Shown: one piece after another, positions 19,530 to 28,281 of the stretch
How the letters are laid out: each line of letters starts with the position of its first letter
How positions within the stretch are numbered: the stretch's first letter is position 1
NCBI RefSeq assembly: GCF_902459485.1
Contig: NZ_LR699120.1
Span: 248,001-312,000, forward strand
Reading direction: 5' to 3'
Source: Aquicella siphonis
Lineage (GTDB): Bacteria; Pseudomonadota; Gammaproteobacteria; DSM-16500
Length of the DNA: 64,000 bases
Position numbers and translations under genes: made by a program
The notes under the pieces: model-generated
Databases searched by the model: none
The model's input: the letters and a program-made list of their open reading frames with translations, nothing else
Told to the model about the DNA's origin: nothing

Positions 19530-21131
19530 ATGTTAAACACAGTTAAAAAAGACAGTTCAGCAAATACCTGCAGCGGACAGGACAAGGTCATTATTGGAAG
19601 CAATAGAAAATTATTACTATCCGATGTTAAACGAATTGCGCAATACCCTGTCATTATTGATCTCAGTCCCGACACCCACGACACAGTCAAAAAATCATAT
19701 GAAATGCTTAAATTACTTGCGGACAAACGCATTCCTGTATACGGCATGAATACCAATTTTGGCGATCAGGTGAGGTATATGGACACTCATCTGAAATGTG
19801 ACAATTCAGAATTGTATTACGCATCGATGATGAGACGGCAAATCAACATCATTAAATCTCTTGCTTGCAGCCAAGGACAGGTTGTAACACCTGAAATAAT
19901 ACGTGTCACCATGACATTGCGAGCACACTGTCTGGCGCAAGGTTATTCCGGCGTGAGCCCTGATGCAATCGCGACTATACTGTCATATCTGAATGCCGGA
20001 ATCGCCCCTGTAGTGCGATGTTATGGTTCCATTGGAGCCAGCGGTGATTTAATACCGCTGGCTTCCATTGCGGCCTGCTTTCTGGGTGAAAACGTGGAAG
20101 TCTCTTACCAAGGCAAAATCATGCCTGCCTCTGAAGCCATGAAACAGGCGGGAATAGGAAAATTGAGACCGCAGCTGCGCGATGGTCTCGCACTGATTAA
20201 TGGAACCTCGTTCATGACAGCCATCGCAAGCACGGCGCTTTATGATCTGAACCGCTTGTTCACACAAACCTTATCAGCTGTGGCCATGTCACTTGAATCC
20301 ATGCTCGTCATCAGCAGCGCCTACCATCCGCTGGTGCACCAACTGAAATTTCATAAAGGTGAAAACAGCATAAACGATTTCATATTAAATTTCTGGGAAG
20401 GAAGCCTTTTAATTTCCAATCTGGATGAGTTGCGGACAACTGAAACAGCATACAAGCCGGTTCAGGATTATTACTCTCTGCGCGCCGTGCCTCAAGGTTT
20501 TGGACCGTTACAGGAAAATCTGAGCACAGCTGTTCTCTGGGTTGAGAATGAAATGAATTCCGTCAATGACAATCCCATTGTAGATGCCGAGGAGAATCAA
20601 ATTCATCATACAGCAAATTTCATGGGGTATTACATCACGGAAGCCTGTGATCTCTTAAAAGCCGATATTGCGCAAGCGTCTACCTGGATACATGCCTTGC
20701 TGGCAAATATGCTGCACCCACGTAAAAATCATGGCCTACCGGTTAACCTGACCTTGGATCCGGATAATCATAATGGCTTCCGTTCCATGCAATTGCTTTC
20801 CGCAGCACTGGCGGTTCAAAACCGTAAACTCGCACAATCGCAACAGGCATTCAGCTTGCCTACAGAAGGCGACAATCAGGATGTCAGCAGTCTGGGCGCA
20901 CATGCGGCATTCGATTTACGGGAATCCGTCATGAACCTGGAACGTTTGACAGCCGTTTTATTGCTTGCCTCTGCCCAAGCGCTGGAATTGCGCGGCATAC
21001 AAAAGGCAAGCCTGCGGGCACAGGAAATTCATCAAGTGATTCGGGCTCATTCGCCCGTCTTGTCAGAGTGCCGCCCCATGTCTGCTGAACTCACATCCAT
21101 TGTCAATCTGTTACAGGAAGAACTTATTTAA
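19530..21131 (+). CDS. MIO-type aromatic amino acid ammonia-lyase (PAL/TAL/HAL family)
   Basis: The protein belongs to the family that removes ammonia from Phe, Tyr or His using a cofactor formed from Ala-Ser-Gly. That triad is at 170-172 within GSIGASGDLIPLA. Other family marks are Tyr71 in YGMNTNFG, the NDNPIVD segment and QDYYSLRAVPQGFGP. The residue pair that sets substrate choice in bacterial enzymes reads Ser110-Leu111. It is not His-Leu (Tyr), Phe-Leu (Phe) or Ser-His (His and some mutases), so the substrate is not settled by inspection. Beside a FAAL-loaded PKS, cinnamate or coumarate supply is the likeliest role; an aminomutase is the alternative. The ATG at 19530 is chosen over 19509 because AAGGAAG lies 9 bases before it. 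Its stop overlaps the next gene's ATG. Confidence 0.9.
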   Translation: MLNTVKKDSSANTCSGQDKVIIGSNRKLLLSDVKRIAQYPVIIDLSPDTHDTVKKSYEMLKLLADKRIPVYGMNTNFGDQVRYMDTHLKCDNSELYYASMMRRQINIIKSLACSQGQVVTPEIIRVTMTLRAHCLAQGYSGVSPDAIATILSYLNAGIAPVVRCYGSIGASGDLIPLASIAACFLGENVEVSYQGKIMPASEAMKQAGIGKLRPQLRDGLALINGTSFMTAIASTALYDLNRLFTQTLSAVAMSLESMLVISSAYHPLVHQLKFHKGENSINDFILNFWEGSLLISNLDELRTTETAYKPVQDYYSLRAVPQGFGPLQENLSTAVLWVENEMNSVNDNPIVDAEENQIHHTANFMGYYITEACDLLKADIAQASTWIHALLANMLHPRKNHGLPVNLTLDPDNHNGFRSMQLLSAALAVQNRKLAQSQQAFSLPTEGDNQDVSSLGAHAAFDLRESVMNLERLTAVLLLASAQALELRGIQKASLRAQEIHQVIRAHSPVLSECRPMSAELTSIVNLLQEELI

Positions 21132-22012
21132 TGCTGGCTTATCTTTTTCCCGGACAGGGATCGCAAGTACGTGGAATGGGAGGCGACCTATTTGACGAGT
21201 TTCCTGATCATGTTGCTTTGGCTGATGACATATTGGGATATTCCATTAAAAAACTTTGCCTGCAGGATCCCGATCAGCAGCTGAACCAGACACAATATAC
21301 ACAACCCGCTTTATACGTAGTCAACGCATTATCATATTTTAAACAACTCAAAATGGACGGCCCCAGGCCGGATTTTGTATGCGGTCATAGCCTGGGCGAA
21401 TATAATGCCTTGCTTGCCGCAAAAGTCTTTGATTTTGGCACAGGATTGAAACTGGTAAAAATGCGGGGTGAACTAATGAGCCGGGTGCGAGACGGCGGAA
21501 TGACTGCCGTTCTAGGCTTGACTATCACCGAGATTCAGAATCTTCTGCACCAGCATGGGTTGCATAGCATTTTTATCGCGAATTATAACACCCATACCCA
21601 GATCGTCATATCCGGACCCCAAAAGGATTTAAACCATGCATGCAGCATATTTCGAGAAAACACAAGCGCTTCTTGCATACCACTCAAAGTCAGCGGCGCA
21701 TTTCATTCTCCCTATATGTCTGAAGCGCAACAGCAGTTCTCAGAGTTTCTTGAGGAATTTCAATTTCATGTTCCTGCAGTCCCTGTCATCGCCAATCTCA
21801 ATGCATCTCCTTATCATCCAGCTGTTATCCGCACAAATTTGTCCGCGCAAATCACACATACGGTAAAATGGACATCCATAATTGATTATTTGCTCACTCA
21901 TAAAGGTATCACGCTGAAAGAAATCGGACCCGGCCAGGTCTTAAGCGGATTGCTTGCCAGCATCAAGGCCGCGCGCATATCCAGGGAATCGATAAAAAGC
22001 GCAAGCGTGTAG
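21131..22012 (+). CDS. Discrete malonyl-CoA:ACP acyltransferase (trans-AT)
   Basis: This 293-aa FabD-like enzyme has the nucleophile Ser87 in GHSLGEY, the carboxylate-binding Arg112 in MRGELM and His192 in GAFHS, the last pattern being typical of malonyl specificity. It moves malonyl units from CoA to acyl carrier proteins. The TAATG overlap with the ammonia-lyase shows translational coupling to a biosynthetic gene, not to fatty-acid genes such as fabH or fabG. Both neighbouring PKSs lack AT domains, so this is almost certainly the acyltransferase that serves all five extension modules in trans. Its stop is one base from that of the convergent capA-like gene. Confidence 0.95.
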   Translation: MLAYLFPGQGSQVRGMGGDLFDEFPDHVALADDILGYSIKKLCLQDPDQQLNQTQYTQPALYVVNALSYFKQLKMDGPRPDFVCGHSLGEYNALLAAKVFDFGTGLKLVKMRGELMSRVRDGGMTAVLGLTITEIQNLLHQHGLHSIFIANYNTHTQIVISGPQKDLNHACSIFRENTSASCIPLKVSGAFHSPYMSEAQQQFSEFLEEFQFHVPAVPVIANLNASPYHPAVIRTNLSAQITHTVKWTSIIDYLLTHKGITLKEIGPGQVLSGLLASIKAARISRESIKSASV

Positions 22013-22013
22013 C

Positions 22014-23144
22014 TTATCTTTCAGCGATCCCAGTTTCATAAACCAGGCACCGGTTCTGTATCGTAAAAGGGGTATCACTCATCAAATACTGATTGATTTT
22101 TTTATAAAGCCATTGGATATCATTTTGACCAGCATTATGCAGTCTAAGCTGCCTTATCTGCATAGGCACCAATGTTATTTTAATGAACTGCAGTGATTCA
22201 GCATCAAAATCCAGGAAATACATCAGCGTCAAATCACTTCGGAATTCTTCATGGCCGCCAATTCCTTCATAGTCATTAATAAAATCACCGCAGCCATACA
22301 ATATGGGTTTACCATGATAAATTTCTATGGGCCTAGGATGATGGGATGAGTGTCCAAATATCACGTCAACCTTGGCGTCATCAATTAAACCGCGTGCGAA
22401 TGTCTGAAATGCCTCGCTAACATCATAACCCCAATTGCTTCCCCAATGAAGGCTGAAGATAACCAAATCGGCTGATTGTCGATATTGATTAATATGGTCT
22501 GCCGTTTTGATTAGTATTTCATGCGATAACTCTGGAAGATAGTACACACCGGCATGGTGAGTAGCCGCCGCCCAGCCGAGGGGTATCCCGCTTGAAAGCA
22601 TACCTGCCGAGAATACGAGAATTCTTCTATTTAAATCCAACTGAAACACAGCAGGCTTCATCGCCTGGAATATATTCTCGCCCGCTCCTGCATAGTCAAT
22701 ATGCGCATGTTTTAATGTATCTAGCGTCTCCTTTAATCCTGCTTGTCCCCAGTCAAGAATGTGATTATTCGACAAGACACAGATATCCATTTTCGCTGCG
22801 TTTAGCACACATACATTTCCTGGATGCATGCGGTAATGTATGCCCTTATGCGCATCATGATCTTCATTTTGAGTAATCGCCGTCTCCAGATTAATGATTC
22901 TGACATCCGGTTGCAGTTCCAGCCAAATTTTTAAGGCATCACCCCAGATATAGTCTTCCGCAACTGGATATTGGATTTTGCCGTTTGCTTGTTCCGCCAG
23001 AAATACATATTCGCGCGCATCCTTAACATACGACTCGAATAATCTGGGATTAACAGATTGAGGCAGAATCTGGTCAATTCCTCTTCCTGTCATCACATCG
23101 CCGCCCAGATACAAGCGTATATTTCCTTTTGCATGACTTGTCAT
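22014..23144 (-). CDS. CapA/YwtB-family calcineurin-like phosphoesterase
   Basis: The 376-aa protein has the ordered metal-binding motifs of the CapA (PgsA) family: LGGDVMTGRG near the N-terminus, INLETAIT, LSNNHILDWG, SLHWGSNWG and IFGHSSHHP. In Bacillus the family member takes part in poly-gamma-glutamate capsule export. In Proteobacteria most members are uncharacterised and sit at the cell surface. No signal peptide or membrane anchor is visible, and no capB or capC partner lies nearby, so a capsule role is not supported here. Its start overlaps the stop of the upstream cyclopropane synthase gene, which implies co-translation with a lipid-modifying enzyme. Confidence 0.82.
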   Translation of the reverse strand: MTSHAKGNIRLYLGGDVMTGRGIDQILPQSVNPRLFESYVKDAREYVFLAEQANGKIQYPVAEDYIWGDALKIWLELQPDVRIINLETAITQNEDHDAHKGIHYRMHPGNVCVLNAAKMDICVLSNNHILDWGQAGLKETLDTLKHAHIDYAGAGENIFQAMKPAVFQLDLNRRILVFSAGMLSSGIPLGWAAATHHAGVYYLPELSHEILIKTADHINQYRQSADLVIFSLHWGSNWGYDVSEAFQTFARGLIDDAKVDVIFGHSSHHPRPIEIYHGKPILYGCGDFINDYEGIGGHEEFRSDLTLMYFLDFDAESLQFIKITLVPMQIRQLRLHNAGQNDIQWLYKKINQYLMSDTPFTIQNRCLVYETGIAER

Positions 23145-24340
23145 ATAGATTTATTCAGTCTTGCCATTCCACCCGATTGGGATTCATCCGTATTCAAGGA
23201 TGGCATAGGTTCAAAATCAGGAAATGGCCTGCGATATCCACCCGGTACGCCCTGCGTGGAAAAGATAATCTGCCAGAGTTGTATGCTGCGCGCTCTAAAA
23301 GCACCCGCGCAAGATAACAAGTAATAACTCCACATGCGATAAAAACGATCATCATAATGTTGTTTTAATTTATCCCAGTTTGCGTCGAAATTGGCATGCC
23401 ATGCCATCAGTGTTTTAGCGTAATCCGCGCCGAAATTATGCCAGTCCTCCATCACCAGTAATCCTTCTGATGCTTTGCCAATTTGCGTGATCGAAGGCAG
23501 CATGCCATTGGGGAAAATATACCTGTTGATCCACGCATCGCTCGACGTTTGACTGATATTGCCGCCAATCGTATGCAACAGAAACAATCCGTCATCCTTA
23601 AGGGAATTTTTTACTATTTTCATATAGTGATGGTAGTTCAAATGCCCAACGTGTTCGAACATCCCAAGTGAAGCGATACGGTCAAATTTGTCATTGATAT
23701 CACGGTAATCCTGAAAGCGAATCTCCACAGGCAGCCCTGCACAATTATTTTTAGCATAGTCGCTCTGCTCCCTGGATATGGTAATGCCAACCACAGATAC
23801 TCCATAATTTTCCGCAGCGTACCGGGCCAAAGATCCAAAGCCGCAACCAATATCCAGCATGCGCATGCCTGGTTCTAGCATCAACTTTTGACAGGTCAGT
23901 TCCAATTTATTGCGCTGGGCTTCGTCCAGATTGTTTGCCTTTTCCCAATATCCGCAAGTGTAATTCATACGGTTATCCAGCATGGATTGAAACAATCTGT
24001 TGCCAAGGTCGTAATGTCTTTTCCCCACGGTACGTGCGCGCCGTTTAGTCTGCATATTGACATATTTCAGGAAAATGAATCTGAACAACAACCATGGATT
24101 TGACTTGATGCGGCTTGCAAGATTAAACCGGATGACACGCTCAAAAAATTGATCGAGATGATCACAGTCCCACCAATGGTCCATATAGGATTCGCCCAGG
24201 CCTAAAGTGCCTTCTTTAAGCACGCGGCGATAAAACTCCTGGTTATGAACCAAAATATCCCATGGTCTGTCACCATTGATTTTGATATCAGCAGACTGCA
24301 GGATTTCATGCACCGCGCGCTTCATGGCATTTTCATTCAT
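23141..24340 (-). CDS. cfa: Cyclopropane-fatty-acyl-phospholipid synthase
   Basis: The enzyme adds a methylene group from S-adenosylmethionine across the double bond of membrane phospholipid acyl chains, usually in stationary phase or under acid stress. Visible marks are YDLGNRLFQSMLD, a SAM-binding motif MLDIGCGFGSLARYAAENYG, the SLGMFEHVGHLNYHHYMKI segment, and IFPNGMLPSITQI followed by WHNFGADYAKTL. The length (399 aa) fits the family (E. coli Cfa 382). It is the first gene of a two-gene operon with the CapA-like phosphoesterase (4-base overlap). The C-terminal 25 residues are unlike the usual Cfa end and may be a lineage-specific tail. Confidence 0.93.
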   Translation of the reverse strand: MNENAMKRAVHEILQSADIKINGDRPWDILVHNQEFYRRVLKEGTLGLGESYMDHWWDCDHLDQFFERVIRFNLASRIKSNPWLLFRFIFLKYVNMQTKRRARTVGKRHYDLGNRLFQSMLDNRMNYTCGYWEKANNLDEAQRNKLELTCQKLMLEPGMRMLDIGCGFGSLARYAAENYGVSVVGITISREQSDYAKNNCAGLPVEIRFQDYRDINDKFDRIASLGMFEHVGHLNYHHYMKIVKNSLKDDGLFLLHTIGGNISQTSSDAWINRYIFPNGMLPSITQIGKASEGLLVMEDWHNFGADYAKTLMAWHANFDANWDKLKQHYDDRFYRMWSYYLLSCAGAFRARSIQLWQIIFSTQGVPGGYRRPFPDFEPMPSLNTDESQSGGMARLNKSI

Positions 24341-24869
24341 GGGTATCTTCAGTTCTCCAGGAAATAAGCTTCATCAATCAACATGGTTTTTACCACTGCA
24401 TTGACGCAGTCAAAACAAGCAATTCTTCAGCATCTGTTTGAATTCAAACCCAGGACTCAAGTCAGGCATGGATACACCGAGTGTGTTATTAGCGATAGGT
24501 GCATGAATTGCAGCCTTCGCGGCAGAGCTCAAGATTTCCCCTGGGACAAACTGGCTGGCAATCGGTTTCATTACGCGCATGTAAATGACATCCTTCATTT
24601 TTTGTCAACGCATAAATGCTAGCAATAATCGACATTGAATTCTATCAAAAATATGATTTTCACCTGGAATATTGCCACTATATCCGCTTAATAATCATAG
24701 TTTAAATATCAGATATATCAGAGGCGCTATGATTGAATATATTTTGATATTCATGCTGTTTCATGCATATATATTAAACTTGCCGCATCATTGCAATAAA
24801 CATATATGCCTGAAAAAAACTGTATTGCAAAACACCCAGTTCACACGCTTCTGGAAAATTCTACCCACT
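24341..24869. other. Intergenic region between divergent cfa and the phosphorylase gene
   Basis: No gene is supported here. A minus-strand frame of up to 62 codons (24410-24598) could start at an ATG with AAGGA 10 bases upstream, but its product resembles nothing I know. TTGACA on the minus strand just before that frame, followed 17 bases later by TTTACA, is a possible cfa promoter. An open frame also runs upstream of the phosphorylase from 24672. Its extra 66 residues (rich in Ile, His and Tyr) look like translated intergenic sequence, not a domain. Confidence 0.4.
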
Positions 24870-26435
24870 ATGCGATACCATCAAGACTTGCAGATATGCG
24901 CCACAGGGAAAAATCACTTGAATCATGAAAACAATCATCTAAAACTGGTGCGCCTGGGAATTGAAGCGCGCAATGAATTTATCATCTACATGCATGCGGA
25001 TTGCTTTGTCTGCAAATCTGAAGGGTTCGAAGCATCATCCAGAATCCTGGTCACATTAGGCAGCAAATCCATCATCGCCACGCTGGATATTGTGCATACA
25101 GACATCATCCATCCCTGCGAAGCCAGCCTGTCTGAAAGTGCCTGGGATCATCTGGGCGCAGAAGAAGGCAACCTGGTCAGTCTCTCTCATGTCAAACCCA
25201 CCACATCTCTTAAACACGTACGCGCCAAAATTCATGGCAATGAACTCAAAGCCGAACAATTCGATGAAATCATCCGTGACATTGTACTTGGCCGCTATTC
25301 CAATATTCAGATCGCGAGCTTTATCACTGCCTGTGCAACAGATGAATTAAACATTAATGAAATTGTTTACCTGACTCAGGCTATGATCAAAGTCGGCGAG
25401 CAACTGCACTGGGATCATCATTCCTGCGTCATGGACAAACACAGTGTGGGTGGAATTCCCGGGAACAGAACCACGCCGATTGTCGTTGCCATTGTCGCGG
25501 AATCTGGCTTGATTATTCCAAAAACTTCTTCACGCTCCATCACCTCGCCGGCTGGCACAGCGGATACCGTTGAAACCATGACCACCGTAGATTTGAGTAT
25601 CGCCAAAATGCAACAGGTGGTTGCCCAGGAAGGCGGCTGTTTGGTATGGGGAGGAGCCATTGGATTAAGTCCGGCAGACGACATCATTATTCGTGTGGAA
25701 CGGTCACTGGATCTTGATCCAACCGGGCAAATGATCGCTTCGGTTCTCTCAAAAAAAGCGGCTGTAGGCACGACTCACGTGGTGATAGATATTCCTGTAG
25801 GCGCCACTGCCAAGATTCGTTCCGATCAAGAATTTGATAAACTCAGGGAATATTTTGAATTGGTTGGCCGTGCTGTGGGCCTGGAACTGCGCGCCATGAA
25901 AACCGACGGCACACAGCCTTTAGGCAAAGGCATCGGGCCCGCACTGGAAGCCGTTGACATCCTGGCAGTCCTGAATAACAAAAGTGATGCTCCCCCGGAT
26001 TTGAAGGAAAAAGCCATCCTGTTTGCCGGCGCCATATTAGAACTGGGGGGAAAAGCGCCGCAAGGACAAGGTCAGGCAATGGCACGCGCGGTCCTGGAAA
26101 GCGGGGCAGCATATAAAAAATTCATGGCTATCTGCGAGGCACAGGGCGGATTCAAGCAACCGCCAGTAGCGGCTTATACGCATGCGATTGTCGCCGGACA
26201 TGCAGGCACGGTTGTGGCAATCGATAACCGCAATCTTGCCATGGTGGCGAAACTTGCCGGCGCGCCGCATGATCCGGCGGCCGGGATCGAATTCTTTGCG
26301 CGAAGAGGCAAACGGGTTGACAAAGGTCAGCTCCTCTACCGCATACATGCAGAAACAAAAGGAGCGCTGCATTATTCTCTGCAATACGCACGCCAAATTC
26401 CGAATATTGTGAAAATCAGCCGGGATGATGAATAA
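24870..26435 (+). CDS. Archaeal-type AMP/thymidine phosphorylase
   Basis: The protein belongs to the nucleoside phosphorylase family that includes archaeal AMP phosphorylase and the long bacterial 'putative thymidine phosphorylases'. It cleaves a nucleoside or nucleoside monophosphate with phosphate to give a base and ribose-1-phosphate or ribose-1,5-bisphosphate. Seen are an N-terminal barrel-like domain of about 85 residues as in AMP phosphorylase, the phosphate/nucleoside motif DKHSVGGIPGNRTTPIV, SSRSITSPAGTADTVE and a C-terminal GHAGTVVAIDN segment. The ATG at 24870 gives 521 aa, close to the roughly 500-520 aa of the family. The open frame reaches upstream to 24672 but without family sequence. 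It overlaps the PRPP-synthetase-like gene by up to 11 bases. Substrate (AMP, CMP or thymidine) cannot be read from sequence. Confidence 0.88.
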   Translation: MRYHQDLQICATGKNHLNHENNHLKLVRLGIEARNEFIIYMHADCFVCKSEGFEASSRILVTLGSKSIIATLDIVHTDIIHPCEASLSESAWDHLGAEEGNLVSLSHVKPTTSLKHVRAKIHGNELKAEQFDEIIRDIVLGRYSNIQIASFITACATDELNINEIVYLTQAMIKVGEQLHWDHHSCVMDKHSVGGIPGNRTTPIVVAIVAESGLIIPKTSSRSITSPAGTADTVETMTTVDLSIAKMQQVVAQEGGCLVWGGAIGLSPADDIIIRVERSLDLDPTGQMIASVLSKKAAVGTTHVVIDIPVGATAKIRSDQEFDKLREYFELVGRAVGLELRAMKTDGTQPLGKGIGPALEAVDILAVLNNKSDAPPDLKEKAILFAGAILELGGKAPQGQGQAMARAVLESGAAYKKFMAICEAQGGFKQPPVAAYTHAIVAGHAGTVVAIDNRNLAMVAKLAGAPHDPAAGIEFFARRGKRVDKGQLLYRIHAETKGALHYSLQYARQIPNIVKISRDDE

Positions 26436-27324
26436 GATGGAAAATGCCATTCTTTTTTCGATGCCCGATCAAACACAATTTGCACGCATGGTGGCCGAGA
26501 AATCCACGATTGCACTAGGATATACCGAACAAAGAAAATTCCCGGATGGCGAATCATACATTCGTATCATCTCCGACGTGACCAATAAAACAGCCATCAT
26601 TGTTTGCTCACTTAATGATCCCAACGATAAATTGCTGCCTCTCATGTTCATGGCTCAAACTCTTAGGGAACTGGGCGCAAAAAAGATATGTCTTGCACTT
26701 CCCTATCTGCCATACATGAGACAAGACAAGCGCTTTCATCCCGGCGAAGCCATTACGTCCATCTTGTTTGCCCGATTTGTCTCTAAATGGGCTGACGCGT
26801 TAGTCACTATTGACCCGCATCTGCATCGATTCCATAGTCTGAATGAAATTTACTCAGTAAGGCCGGCTCATGTCTTGCATGCAACCAAGGAAATAGCCCG
26901 GTGGATCAGACAAAATGCGGCATCACCATTTCTCATCGGACCCGATGAAGAAAGCAGACAATGGGTTGCAGAGATAGCACATCAGGCGAACGCCCCTTTC
27001 ATTATATGCGAAAAAGCCAGACTTGGAGATACGACAGTCACCGTCTCGCTCCCTGAGTTGCCTGATCTGAATACCGTTCCAATTCTGATTGATGATATTA
27101 TCTCTTCCGGCGCGAGCATGCTGGCGACTCTTCGTCAGCTCATTGAAAAGGGATTTAAGCAGCCTGTCTGCATAGGAGTGCATGCGCTTTTTAATTCCAC
27201 CACCGAGCAGAATCTGCGTCTGGCCGGCGCAAGCAAGATTATTACTTGCAACACCATCACTCACGCAACAAATGAAATTGATATCACCGGACTGATTGCA
27301 ACCGGCATCATGCAGTTGCTTTAG
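26425..27324 (+). CDS. Ribose-phosphate pyrophosphokinase-like protein
   Basis: The 299-aa protein has the PRPP synthetase hallmarks: FPDGESYIRI near the N-terminus, LPYLPYMRQDKRF, the metal-binding DPHLHRFH segment and the PRPP loop ILIDDIISSGASM. Classical Prs makes PRPP from ribose-5-phosphate and ATP. This copy is shorter than housekeeping Prs (about 315 aa) and sits directly behind a nucleoside phosphorylase, so it is probably a paralog devoted to pentose recovered from nucleotides. Two starts are possible: 26425, which overlaps the previous gene, and ATG 26437, just after that gene's stop. Neither has a clear ribosome binding site, which fits translational coupling. Confidence 0.87.
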   Translation: MMNKMENAILFSMPDQTQFARMVAEKSTIALGYTEQRKFPDGESYIRIISDVTNKTAIIVCSLNDPNDKLLPLMFMAQTLRELGAKKICLALPYLPYMRQDKRFHPGEAITSILFARFVSKWADALVTIDPHLHRFHSLNEIYSVRPAHVLHATKEIARWIRQNAASPFLIGPDEESRQWVAEIAHQANAPFIICEKARLGDTTVTVSLPELPDLNTVPILIDDIISSGASMLATLRQLIEKGFKQPVCIGVHALFNSTTEQNLRLAGASKIITCNTITHATNEIDITGLIATGIMQLL

Positions 27325-27359
27325 CAACAAAAACCAGAATAAATGTAAAGAAGCTCTGC

Positions 27360-28277
27360 TTATATATTGATATCTTGTGTGACAATCTGAATTTCATTCT
27401 GCTCTAGACGAGCAACAATCAAGGTATATTCAGGGATTTCCACCCAAGTGGTCGTGTCCTGTGTAAGAGGCTCCGACGCAATAATAAGACTGGATTTCGA
27501 TTTGCTTCCTTTCATCTTGTATTCGTTATCATAAAACCCATAGCTGTCGCCGTACGTATACCATAATGAGTGATAGGTAAAATGAGCAGACGGCACTCCG
27601 TCAAGAGGCCACCACCCATAATCCATGACAAACCGGGTAGCAGCGATAAAGTCACCGTTGGTAATAAACAGGTTTACAGGAGAGTTGATCGAAATATTAT
27701 TTTTGTTGCGCACTTTCTGTAAGATTCTTAGAGTGTCCAGGATAGCCTTTATAATGTCCTGAGTATCATATTTCGCGGCCAGACTCGGCAATTGCGACAA
27801 GAAGATAGAGTAAATCCATTCGCTGTCGGTTGTACCATGGATATGACGCACAATTTCAGGATTGATATATTCAAGTAAATCGTATTTCATTTTATCGAAA
27901 TCATAGAGAGACCCGTTATGCGCCAATGCCACATTCGTGCCGCGAAATACAAACGGATGGACATTTTGCGTGGAAACAACCTGTTTGTCAGTATATGAGA
28001 CGCCGCGCAAATGCGCGAGCAGACAGTGCGGTGTAATCTTAGATGCGAGATTATGCAGATTTTCATCATAAAAAGGCAGTAAATGTGTTTTATAAAGATA
28101 GGGAAATTTTGGTTCATGCGAAATGCCATCCCAGGCAGCAATGCCAAAACCTGCCAGATTGAGCAGATATGACATGTATTTAGGATGATAACTTTGCTTG
28201 ATAAATGAATTATCAGGTTTATACAGTAATTCCTCTATAACGATAGGCTTGCCTAAGTAGGATAATATCCTGCACAT
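27360..28277 (-). CDS. Class II (N-terminal nucleophile) glutamine amidotransferase
   Basis: The start at 28277 is set by the Met-Cys dipeptide (MCRILSYLG): after Met removal, Cys is the nucleophile that releases ammonia from glutamine. An AGGTGA site lies 5 bases upstream. Further family marks are LLAHLRGVS, NVHPFVF, ALAHNGSLYDF and GTTDSEWIYSIFL. The 305-aa length and stand-alone domain match the YafJ/EgtC-like group. That group includes the ergothioneine enzyme EgtC and many proteins of unknown substrate. No other ergothioneine genes are here. Only 4 bases separate it from the upstream cyclic-nucleotide-binding-fold gene, so it belongs to the signalling operon. The acceptor is unknown. Confidence 0.88.
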   Translation of the reverse strand: MCRILSYLGKPIVIEELLYKPDNSFIKQSYHPKYMSYLLNLAGFGIAAWDGISHEPKFPYLYKTHLLPFYDENLHNLASKITPHCLLAHLRGVSYTDKQVVSTQNVHPFVFRGTNVALAHNGSLYDFDKMKYDLLEYINPEIVRHIHGTTDSEWIYSIFLSQLPSLAAKYDTQDIIKAILDTLRILQKVRNKNNISINSPVNLFITNGDFIAATRFVMDYGWWPLDGVPSAHFTYHSLWYTYGDSYGFYDNEYKMKGSKSKSSLIIASEPLTQDTTTWVEIPEYTLIVARLEQNEIQIVTQDINI

Positions 28278-28281
28278 GGGA

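Noticed and set aside
24410-24598. Minus-strand 62-codon frame upstream of cfa
   Set aside because: An internal ATG has a passable AAGGA site, but no similarity is recognised and an overlapping plus-strand frame is just as long.
24672-24869. N-terminal extension of the nucleoside phosphorylase
   Set aside because: The extra 66 residues lack family sequence, and the start at 24870 gives the usual family length.
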